From: Prochlorococcus sp. AG-436-J02
Lineage (GTDB): Bacteria > Cyanobacteriota > Cyanobacteriia > PCC-6307 > Cyanobiaceae
Reading direction: 5' to 3'
NCBI GenBank assembly: GCA_003212625.1
Contig: QCPI01000001.1
Location: 62,001-126,000, forward strand
DNA length: 64,000 bases
Shown: positions 22,369 to 29,105 of the stretch, one piece after another
How the letters are laid out: every line of letters begins with the position of its first letter
How positions within the stretch are numbered: the stretch's first letter is position 1
The notes under the pieces: generated by a model
Told to the model about the DNA's origin: nothing
The model's input: the letters and a program-made list of their open reading frames with translations, nothing else
Databases searched by the model: none
Translations under genes and position numbers: made by a program

Positions 22369-24072
22369 TCAAGATCCGCTCGACTTGTATATGTAATCCA
22401 TGAGATTATTTGATTCGAGCTCGGCAATTGCTGGCTTAAGCATATTTCGATATTTTTCCCATCCATTTAGTGATTTTGAATTAATAGGAGACCTAACTTG
22501 GACAACGCTAGCTGTCTTTATATTCCGATTGACATTCTGAGGTGAAAGATAAATTTGATTCCATTCCCAATTCAACCATTCAATTAACTTTTTAATCTCA
22601 ATAGCCGGTTCAGTAACTAATGAATCATAGTTTATAGAGTATATATTTGAAGGAAATCTTTTTTGATATTCTTTTATTATTTCTATGTGATTAATATATA
22701 CTCGAGCACAATCTTTTAGGGATGAGGCAAATCTAATTCCTTCTCCAAAATTAGCTTTGTATATAGAGAGAATATTATCCAGTGGATTCCTAAAACAATG
22801 TATTATTTTTGCATAAGGAAGACTATTTAGAATATAGCCTAAATAAATATAGTTATGTAAGTATTTATCAGTACTTATAAATTCAGGTTTCACAAATTTA
22901 CTCCTTTCGGATAAGTATAATTTATCTAAAGTGTTATTCTCTTTAGATTCTTTGTTTGAGGATAATATCTTTTTAAGTGATATTTCAATGAAAGGTCTTT
23001 CTCCCATTCCTATAGCATTTGTGTTGGCATTTAAAATTGTTTCTATTAATGTTGAGCCACTTCTTGGCATTCCTACAATAAATATACATTCCGGATTTTT
23101 TTTAACTGCACCTTCTCTATTTTTTTCTAAATCCATTTGCTTGATAAGATGATCTTTTGATACTTTAATTAATTGGCTAGCAGTTGAATTATAAATAGTT
23201 AGCTTTAAATCATTTGCTTTAGTTAAGAAAACTGCACTCTCTTCATATTGTTTTTTTCTATGCAAGATATTGGATTGTGCAAAAAGAATATTAATTTTAT
23301 CTTCGGTCGAATTTATTTTTTGTAAATTTAAATGAGAAAGTTTATTTACAAGGTTTAAATCTTTTTCACAATTAGGAAATCTAGAGAGAGAATGATATGC
23401 TAATGCAAATTTAGGATCTAATTCAATAGTTTTATAAAGTGAATCCTTTGCTTTAGATAGCTTTCCAGAGTCTGAATATACTTGGTGGAGCATAAAATGA
23501 GATTTTGCTATTTTGGGAGATTTATTAATTACTTTTTTAATTACATTTTCTGCTTCCATATAATCTTCTTTTTCCATAAGAATTTTTGCAAGAATATAAT
23601 ATGCTTCTATCATATTTGGCTCTAAATCAATAGCATGTCGAATCTCTTTCTCTGCTTTATTGAATTCAAATTTTTTAGAAAGTATTTCGCCCAGATTTAA
23701 AAAAGATTTTGCAATTATTGGGTTTATTTTTATTGCTTCTCTTATATGCTTTTCAGCCTGATCATAATTTCCTTTCTTACAGAAAAGTACTGCTAGATTT
23801 GAATGACTAGGAGCGTATTGTGGGCTAATAGCTATTGACTTTAAATTATATTTTATTGCTTTTTCTATTTCTGACTTTTGAAGAGAAATAAAACCAAGTG
23901 CTGAATAGACTCTTGGATCTTCTATGCCAGATCTGATGATTTGATTGTAATAAATAAGTGCTTGCTTGATATTTCCTTTGGCATGAATTGCTAGTGCATA
24001 GTCGACTTTCTTCATTAAAGAGTCATTAGATTTCCTTGCTTTATTGCTTAACTCTTTCCCAAAGCCTTTCAC
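22369..24072 (-). CDS. TPR-repeat sulfotransferase
   Basis: A 567-residue fusion. Residues about 20-270 are TPR repeats (for example YNQIIRSGIEDPRVYSALGF and AEKEIRHAIDLEPNMIEAYY), and residues about 320-560 form a sulfotransferase domain. The PAPS 5-prime-phosphosulfate loop is IFIVGMPRSGSTLIETILNA, and the 3-prime-phosphate region is IIHCFRNPLDNILSIYK. Relatives in this architecture include tyrosylprotein sulfotransferase-like enzymes. The acceptor is unknown. There is no signal peptide, so action is likely cytoplasmic. It is the only gene between EVE-start repeats 1 and 2. Confidence 0.88.
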   Translation of the reverse strand: MKGFGKELSNKARKSNDSLMKKVDYALAIHAKGNIKQALIYYNQIIRSGIEDPRVYSALGFISLQKSEIEKAIKYNLKSIAISPQYAPSHSNLAVLFCKKGNYDQAEKHIREAIKINPIIAKSFLNLGEILSKKFEFNKAEKEIRHAIDLEPNMIEAYYILAKILMEKEDYMEAENVIKKVINKSPKIAKSHFMLHQVYSDSGKLSKAKDSLYKTIELDPKFALAYHSLSRFPNCEKDLNLVNKLSHLNLQKINSTEDKINILFAQSNILHRKKQYEESAVFLTKANDLKLTIYNSTASQLIKVSKDHLIKQMDLEKNREGAVKKNPECIFIVGMPRSGSTLIETILNANTNAIGMGERPFIEISLKKILSSNKESKENNTLDKLYLSERSKFVKPEFISTDKYLHNYIYLGYILNSLPYAKIIHCFRNPLDNILSIYKANFGEGIRFASSLKDCARVYINHIEIIKEYQKRFPSNIYSINYDSLVTEPAIEIKKLIEWLNWEWNQIYLSPQNVNRNIKTASVVQVRSPINSKSLNGWEKYRNMLKPAIAELESNNLMDYIYKSSGS

Positions 24073-24226
24073 GATTGAATTGAATTGAATAATTTCATTC
24101 TATGGCTTATTCAATCAATTCAGTCTAGCAGCTTGATTTTGTTGGATAAGTGGTCTTTAGATGCAAATTCTTTATTAGCTTAAATCAGAAGCTATGAATG
24201 GATTTGTCTATTTTATACCATTGATA

Positions 24227-24383
24227 TCTGGATCACTCTTCATTAGCCAGTAGTTAATCTCCTTTGATGCCATGGGATCTCAGCGATATTGCGATGTGTG
24301 GATGGTGTGTGGATGGCTTAACATTCTCACCCCTATTTCTTTATTCTATTTCAAACAGGTTTCTATTACTAATAGCTAATAGA
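24227..24383 (-). repeat. EVE-start repeat, copy 2
   Basis: By hand alignment about 7 mismatches to copy 1 over roughly 157 bases. It keeps the core, both tandem 11-mers and the start codon: the minus strand reads MASKEINYWLMKSDP, then leaves homology and meets a stop after about 21 codons. Homology with copy 3 continues beyond 24383 through the 64-residue gene to about 24673. The gap 24073-24226 between this repeat and the sulfotransferase gene holds nothing I recognise. Confidence 0.85.
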
Positions 24384-24478
24384 CTTTTCCATACAGAATC
24401 TTTTTGGCTTGAAGTGAGTTCTCTCCGCGTGCTTTCTACTTGAATCAGAGATAAAATTGATTTATATAGGGAGTCTTT

Positions 24479-24673
24479 ATGTCTTCTCGAGAAGGTCAAG
24501 CTATGAAGTCACTTGAGGTAGCTTTAGACCATGCGCTTACTCGACTGAACCAATTAGAGGGGAAAGATAGACTTGCCTTCGCTAGTGAGTACAAGGAGTG
24601 GCTTGCCGATGATGAGTTGAAAGAAAGGGTTTGGTTTTCTGTGCCACTGAAGAAGAGATTAGATAGTCATTGA
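24479..24673 (+). CDS. small duplicated protein of unknown function (copy A)
   Basis: A 64-residue soluble, charged, helical protein starting MSSREGQAMKSLEVALDHAL, with LAFASEYKEWLADDELKE in the middle. GGAG lies 6 bases before the ATG. A near-identical paralogue (copy B) is at 28880-29074. The duplication includes the 95-base leader and the EVE-start repeat in front of it, so gene and repeat moved as one unit. I recognise no family. Confidence 0.75.
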   Translation: MSSREGQAMKSLEVALDHALTRLNQLEGKDRLAFASEYKEWLADDELKERVWFSVPLKKRLDSH

Positions 24674-24782
24674 TCTTGGCTAGAGATATATGTCGATCAA
24701 CAGGTAGGGGTATGGGATTATCTATGTACTATTATTGCGTTGAACAGTTTTCTGCTTGACGAGTCTAGATCGCAGGCTTGAT

Positions 24783-24941
24783 TTACTCTTGCTGTTCGAA
24801 GCCTGTTTTCTTTGCCTCACAGATAGGGCAAACCCAGTTGACTGGCAAATCTTCAAACTTGGTTCCAGGTGAGATTCCGTTGTCAGGATCACCTTCTTCT
24901 TCGTTGTATACGTAAGGACAATCGGGACATTGATATTCCAT
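24783..24941 (-). CDS. rubredoxin
   Basis: A 52-residue one-iron electron carrier, [20 protein letters not shown] with a second cysteine pair in [15 protein letters not shown], giving the full CxxC-CxxC iron site. The reading frame continues open upstream to 25067, but the true start is the ATG at 24941. It has GAGG 9-12 bases before it and gives the normal rubredoxin length, and the upstream DNA encodes another gene in a different frame. The start lies 4 bases after the stop of the CP12-like gene, so the two form an operon. Confidence 0.93.
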   Translation of the reverse strand: MEYQCPDCPYVYNEEEGDPDNGISPGTKFEDLPVNWVCPICEAKKTGFEQQE

Positions 24942-24945
24942 TGAT

Positions 24946-25110
24946 TTATTCCTCGTAAGTTTTACAAGTAGAAGCAGTTGGATGTTCAGCACACTCATTT
25001 TCCCAAAACTCATCATGGGTTTCAGCGGGAAGTTTGTATGAGAAGTCATGCATTCGACGTATATCACTGATCACATTTTTAAGAACAGTGAAGGGACTTG
25101 ATAATTTCAT
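24946..25110 (-). CDS. short CP12-like protein
   Basis: A 54-residue gene with AGGAGG four bases before its ATG. Its C-terminus reads [16 protein letters not shown]. This matches the C-terminal motif of the Calvin-cycle regulator CP12 (C-x3-P-x4-C-[RK]-x-Y-[DE]-[DE]) in cysteine spacing, proline position and tail. In CP12 this end forms a disulfide hairpin that inserts into the GAPDH active site. The N-terminal cysteine pair and the AWD-VEEL core that contacts phosphoribulokinase are absent. It is therefore either a GAPDH-only CP12 variant or a convergent peptide. The rubredoxin gene follows after 4 bases, linking a thiol-switch peptide to an electron carrier. Confidence 0.78.
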   Translation of the reverse strand: MKLSSPFTVLKNVISDIRRMHDFSYKLPAETHDEFWENECAEHPTASTCKTYEE

Positions 25111-25193
25111 AAACCTCCTGCTCGGATATGCTTTTTCTAATTGATCTTTCTTTGGGATTACACCTCGGGTTTCACGAAAGTATTAGTACTATG

Positions 25194-25331
25194 TATGTCT
25201 TAAACTTTGCTTTTGACTCTATTGTAGATACATTTAATACGGAAAATACACTATTTAAATGCGGCTATTCCATCTTTAAGTACAAAGAACAAGTGTCTAT
25301 AAAGAATATAATTATTGGATTACAAAAATGA
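25194..25331 (+). CDS. small hypothetical protein
   Basis: A 46-residue product from the ATG at 25194 (MYVLNFAFDSIVDTFNTENT and onward, ending in KNIIIGLQK). The frame is open from an ATG at 25128, but that would start only 17 bases from the divergent CP12-like gene, so the internal ATG is preferred. No clear ribosome-binding site is visible. Its stop overlaps the start of the next gene (ATGA), which supports it being translated. No family recognised. Confidence 0.45.
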   Translation, partial: YVLNFAFDSIVDTFNTENTLFKCGYSIFKYKEQVSIKNIIIGLQK

Positions 25332-25534
25332 CAAGATTAGCCACGAAATCGTTTCTAAGTCAAATCACTCATATTGAATCTATAGTTCGTTTGATTAAAG
25401 ATGACTTTCTCCGAGAACGATTAATAACTGATTTTAACAACATTGATTTAGCTATATCTGAACTAGAATCTCTGCATGAATTTGTGTTTAATCAAGAAAC
25501 AGGATGTAATTATAAAGAAAGGAAGATTGACTAG
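25328..25534 (+). CDS. small hypothetical helical protein
   Basis: A 68-residue product, MTRLATKSFLSQITHIESIV continuing with a predicted helical, charged body and a C-terminal basic tail. It contains one cysteine (ETGCNYKERK). It overlaps the preceding small gene by 4 bases, a typical coupling arrangement. No membrane segment and no recognised family. Confidence 0.55.
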   Translation: MTRLATKSFLSQITHIESIVRLIKDDFLRERLITDFNNIDLAISELESLHEFVFNQETGCNYKERKID

Positions 25535-25865
25535 TCTCTAATTCTTTTCAAAATAATATCTAGTTATTTTCGATCAGTTTTCTGGCTGTAAAGAATTTTA
25601 TTCTAACTAAAACCTGAATAAATCATTAAATTATTCTTGCTATGAATAGGTGATTACAGCTATTCTGATTAAGGAAGAAATCTTTTTAGATTTTTTATTT
25701 TCTTGAAAGACATATATAGACTGCATTTTATTAGTCGCTATTTTAAGAATTTAAATGGTTTAGAATTTAAGAATAGTTTAGGTAAATACTCTTAGGTACT
25801 TTATATTTAACATGAAGAATAAATATTCCATGTTAATAGTGTTGCCCTTCTAAAGAGGAGAAATC
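25535..25865. other. 331-base AT-rich gap
   Basis: No gene is seen. The only structure noticed is an imperfect inverted repeat at 25809-25834 (AACATG and CATGTT outer arms, GAAT and ATTC inner arms), 32 bases before the small twin-cysteine gene. It may lie in that gene's leader. Confidence 0.4.
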
Positions 25866-26027
25866 ATGTCTAGTAATGAAGAGAGAAAAGTACTATCTAA
25901 TCCCAAGCCATTGAATCCAAGAGATTTGTATTACAATTGTATTACTGCATGCTCATTGAATGATGATGGTATTGAATGCTTAACTGAATGTGTCACCACG
26001 TATTATCAAGATGTGTTAGAAAAATGA
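25866..26027 (+). CDS. small protein with twin CX3C motif
   Basis: A 53-residue gene with AGGAG seven bases before the ATG. Four cysteines occur as two CX3C pairs (C25/C29 in YYNCITACSLNDD and C38/C42 in GIECLTECVTTYY), separated by eight residues. That is the spacing of helical-hairpin, disulfide-bridged proteins with twin CX3C motifs. There is no signal peptide, so oxidation in the cytoplasm, metal binding or folding elsewhere are all open. The ribosome-binding site and the coherent codon pattern argue for a real gene. I recognise no family. Confidence 0.65.
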   Translation: MSSNEERKVLSNPKPLNPRDLYYNCITACSLNDDGIECLTECVTTYYQDVLEK

Positions 26028-26181
26028 TAAAAATCACACCTATTTATAGCATTTAAAAGAGAGTGTTATATTTTTAAATATTAGAAATCTTTTGAATTGT
26101 TGAACCCTTTTAGGCACTATAAATAAGTTTTGATTATCCGAGAAGTCCTGGCTTTACTTGATTCTGAGGTTTAGCTCGTCC

Positions 26182-26330
26182 TTCATTAGCCAGTAGTTAA
26201 TGTCAGTCATAGTCTGTAATCTTAGTGATTCTTGATGGTTGGAATGGAGTTGGAATGAAACTTCATTCTTCCATCTCTTTTCTTTACTTTATCTAATCAG
26301 TATTGGAAGAGAATAGGAATTTTGTAAACC
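26182..26330 (-). repeat. EVE-start repeat, divergent copy
   Basis: The 16-base core is perfect (CATTAGCCAGTAGTTA at 26184-26199), but the remainder has diverged strongly. The minus strand still reads MTDINYWLMKDEL. In place of the tandem 11-mers there are two copies of GTTGGAATG, at 26238 and 26249, also 11 bases apart and at the same distance (54 versus 55 bases) from the core. The AT-rich distal part is recognisably related. This is either the oldest copy or a different allele of the site. Confidence 0.7.
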
Positions 26331-26336
26331 TATTAT

Positions 26337-27428
26337 CTAATTGGTTGAATCTATTGCGATTTGATAAAGGTCTGGAGGTGCAAGATTGCTAATTAGATCT
26401 CCTCGATTATCCAAATTTTTTAGACTTGGATATTTTCCATAAATGGAATGAGATAATTGATCGCCTATTAAAATAGATGTTGAAGCACTCCCATGATCTG
26501 TTCCTCCAGAGCCATTTTGGGCAAGTCGTCTACCAAATTCACTAGTAATTAAAATGGTTACTGCTGACCTGCTTGGGAAAGCCTTTAGACCCTTATGGAA
26601 AGCAACTAAACTGGCAGTAAGTTGCCTTAAAAGTATTCCGTGTCTTTGTTTTTGATTGATATGAGTGTCATAACCACTATGTTCCATTTGAATGAAGGGA
26701 GGTGGGTTAGGACTTCCAACTAATTGAAGAGCAAGTGCGAACTGATTCCCTAAAGAATTGTTTGGTAAATCATGGTTTTTGGGTAATTGAGCTAACTCTT
26801 TCTTGATCTGATTTAACGCTTCTAAGCTTCTCTTTTCTAGAGAAAGAAGTTTTTGTAGCAAAGGTCTTTGATGAAAAAGATCATCAATCTCTTTAAAAGA
26901 AGAAGTATTCTTTTTAAGGTCAGCTTTGCTGAGTTGCAGAGTAATAGAATTTCCTCCATCCATTGCGCTGCTTCCAGTGGGACCTAATCCAATTAATGGA
27001 TAATTTAGATTGTGGCTGTCCATTGTTTTTGCTAACCAACCAATACCTTCTCCACTCTGACTAGCGGTTGCCCATTGATCTGTTGCTTTGAAATGACTCC
27101 GATTAGGCTCTGGCCAGCCAACTCCTAATGCTAAAGAGAGTTGCTTTGCTTCCCATAGTGGTAGTAATCCAGACAAAGCTGGATGAAAAGCTAGTTCATT
27201 ACTGATTGGGATCCCATCTTCAATTCTTAGAGTTGGTCTAAGAAGTTTATAGGCTTCATCTTTATAGGGGATAACTGTATTTAGTCCATCGTTACCTCCT
27301 CGTAACTCAAGCCAAATCAACGTTCCTTTTCTTTTGTTTGCCCTAGAGTTATTCGGCCATCCAAAGCTAACACTTGCACCTGTTAATAAAGCAAGCTCAA
27401 GGAATTGACGTCTTTGCAGTTTTATCAT
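26337..27428 (-). CDS. DUF1501 family protein
   Basis: A protein of about 363 residues in the DUF1501 family, with LIWLELRGGNDGLNTVIPYK at the N-terminal end, SLALGVGWPEPNRSHFKATD and TSEFGRRLAQNGSGGTDHGS with the conserved metal-ligand-like His residues. The frame is open to 27470, but the ATG at 27428 puts MIKLQRRQFLELALLTGASV at the start, a twin-arginine-like export signal (RRQFL). The longer start would run into the preceding gene. Relatives are exported, alkaline-phosphatase-fold proteins encoded next to DUF1800. The stop of that partner is 11 bases upstream. Reaction unknown. Confidence 0.85.
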   Translation of the reverse strand: MIKLQRRQFLELALLTGASVSFGWPNNSRANKRKGTLIWLELRGGNDGLNTVIPYKDEAYKLLRPTLRIEDGIPISNELAFHPALSGLLPLWEAKQLSLALGVGWPEPNRSHFKATDQWATASQSGEGIGWLAKTMDSHNLNYPLIGLGPTGSSAMDGGNSITLQLSKADLKKNTSSFKEIDDLFHQRPLLQKLLSLEKRSLEALNQIKKELAQLPKNHDLPNNSLGNQFALALQLVGSPNPPPFIQMEHSGYDTHINQKQRHGILLRQLTASLVAFHKGLKAFPSRSAVTILITSEFGRRLAQNGSGGTDHGSASTSILIGDQLSHSIYGKYPSLKNLDNRGDLISNLAPPDLYQIAIDSTN

Positions 27429-27439
27429 TTTTGTTCTAA

Positions 27440-28555
27440 TTAAATTTTGATGGGACCAGCGAATTGCCAACTGGGGTCAGAAAAAAGTAACGCAATATTT
27501 TCCCTGCTGGGTTTTGCAGGTAGTTTTAAGTTGATGGGAGGGAAAGGAACTAAATTGTTCTTCAGTTCAAGAGGTAAAGAGCGACTATCCCAAACTTCTT
27601 CATCTGCTAAGAGACGTAATAGCCCACGTTTTCGAGCGGCCATCCATCTGCTCGTGAGCCATTGTTCACCGTAAGGCCATCCTTTGATAGATGGAGGTGC
27701 AAATGGTGGCTGTCCCATTAAGGATTGGATAGAGAATGCTAGTTGAAAGGCGCTTGGGTGTTGGCTTCCGAGTAATTTTAGACTTTTAGATACAACATTT
27801 ATTGGGTCCAGTAAACGAAGACCTAACTCAGCACATTCAATTGCTTCAGGTTGTTTTGAGAGATTTCTATATAACCAGGGTAGGGATAGATCATTCATAT
27901 ACCAATGCCTTGCAAATTCATTTACTCTCTCTTGAGATGGATCAATTCCTATCCACCTTCTCCAAACCCTTTTACTTATATACGTCGCGGTAGATGATTG
28001 ATTCCCTAACCAGTTAGCTAGGCGAACGACATCAAAGTTAGCTGTCTTTCCAAGAATTGTGTGAGGACCTGGATCATTTCTTCTAGGAATGATTACAACC
28101 TCGTTGTTCTTATTGAGCCTAAATCCCGTTAGTGCCAAAGCTACTTGCTTAACATCCTTTTCTGAGTAATTCCCTTCTCCTATTGAGAAAAGCTCAAGAA
28201 CTTCTCTGCCAAGGTTTTCGTTAGGGTTATTACGATGATTTTGAAATCCATTGAGATAGTGCAAAATTGCAGGCTCTTTTAAAATATTGCTTAATAGTTC
28301 TGGGTAGGTGCCAAATTGAAATTTTTCAATAGTTTCAATTTGGCGATTTAACCAGGAAGGATTCGGAAGTTGGCGCCAATTAACAGCAAAGATACTGAGC
28401 CACATTTGAACTAATTCTGCATTATTTTTTTTAGGGCCAAAAGCAAGTCTTTTTATCCAGTTTTCACAAAGCTCTCGACCTGCATTTTGCTTGCAACGTG
28501 TACGCTCCAAGCGATTTTGAATACTGCGACAATCTATATTTGAGACTAAATTCAT
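27440..28555 (-). CDS. DUF1800 family protein
   Basis: A 371-residue DUF1800 protein. Conserved features seen are NENLGREVLELFSIGEGNYS, ALALTGF and, near the C-terminus, GWPYGEQWLTSRWM. DUF1800 and DUF1501 are usually adjacent and are thought to act together at the cell surface. No biochemical role is established to my knowledge. The product begins directly in the conserved region and is shorter than many homologues at the N-terminus, with no signal peptide. It precedes the DUF1501 gene by 11 bases. The pair lies alone between the divergent repeat and repeat copy 3. Confidence 0.85.
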   Translation of the reverse strand: MNLVSNIDCRSIQNRLERTRCKQNAGRELCENWIKRLAFGPKKNNAELVQMWLSIFAVNWRQLPNPSWLNRQIETIEKFQFGTYPELLSNILKEPAILHYLNGFQNHRNNPNENLGREVLELFSIGEGNYSEKDVKQVALALTGFRLNKNNEVVIIPRRNDPGPHTILGKTANFDVVRLANWLGNQSSTATYISKRVWRRWIGIDPSQERVNEFARHWYMNDLSLPWLYRNLSKQPEAIECAELGLRLLDPINVVSKSLKLLGSQHPSAFQLAFSIQSLMGQPPFAPPSIKGWPYGEQWLTSRWMAARKRGLLRLLADEEVWDSRSLPLELKNNLVPFPPINLKLPAKPSRENIALLFSDPSWQFAGPIKI

Positions 28556-28630
28556 CTAAGATTGATACCGTTAACCAAAGACTGTGCGAATTCATTCCCT
28601 AGATGCTTTCTCATCCCTTCTATATTTATA

Positions 28631-28784
28631 GGTTCACACTTCATTAGCCAGTAGTTAATTTCTTGTGATGCCATGGGATCTCAGTGATATTGCGATGTGT
28701 GGATGATGTGTGGATGGCTTAACATTCTCACCCTTATTTCTTTATTCTATTTCAATCAGGTTTCTATTACTAATAACTAACAGA
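28631..28784 (-). repeat. EVE-start repeat, copy 3
   Basis: It keeps the core CATTAGCCAGTAGTTA and the 11-base tandem pair (TGTGTGGATGA then TGTGTGGATGG). The minus strand reads MASQEINYWLMKCEP and stays open for about 40 codons into unrelated sequence. Together with the following leader and 64-residue gene it forms a duplication of about 440 bases with copy 2 (28638-29074 against 24238-24673). Confidence 0.85.
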
Positions 28785-28879
28785 CTTTTCAATGCAGAAT
28801 CTTTTTGGCTTTAAGTGAGTTCTCTTCACGTGCTTTCTACCTCAATCAGAGATAAAATTGATTTAGCTAGGGAGTCTTT

Positions 28880-29074
28880 ATGTCTTCTCGAGAAGGTCAG
28901 GCTATGAAGTCACTTGAGGTAGCTTTAGACCATGCGTTTGCTCGACTTAACCAATTAAAGGGGAAAGACAGACTTGCCTTTGCTAGTGAGTACAAGGAGT
29001 GGCTTGCAGATGATGAGTTGAAAGAAAGTGTTTGGTTTTCTGTGCTACTGAAGAAGAGAGCAGATAGTCATTAA
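28880..29074 (+). CDS. small duplicated protein of unknown function (copy B)
   Basis: A 64-residue paralogue of the gene at 24479-24673, starting MSSREGQAMKSLEVALDHAF, and differing at only seven positions by eye (for example EGKD to KGKD and VPLKK to VLLKK). It has the same GGAG ribosome-binding site and spacing. It is followed after 31 bases by the autotransporter-like gene on the same strand, whereas copy A is followed by the convergent rubredoxin operon. No family recognised. Confidence 0.75.
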   Translation: MSSREGQAMKSLEVALDHAFARLNQLKGKDRLAFASEYKEWLADDELKESVWFSVLLKKRADSH

Positions 29075-29105
29075 TCATGACTAGAGATGTATCTATAATT
29101 TTTAG

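Noticed and set aside
24783-25067. A 94-residue rubredoxin with an N-terminal extension
   Set aside because: The upstream part is out of frame with a better gene (24946-25110) that has AGGAGG. The rubredoxin has its own GAGG and ATG at 24941 and a normal length from there.
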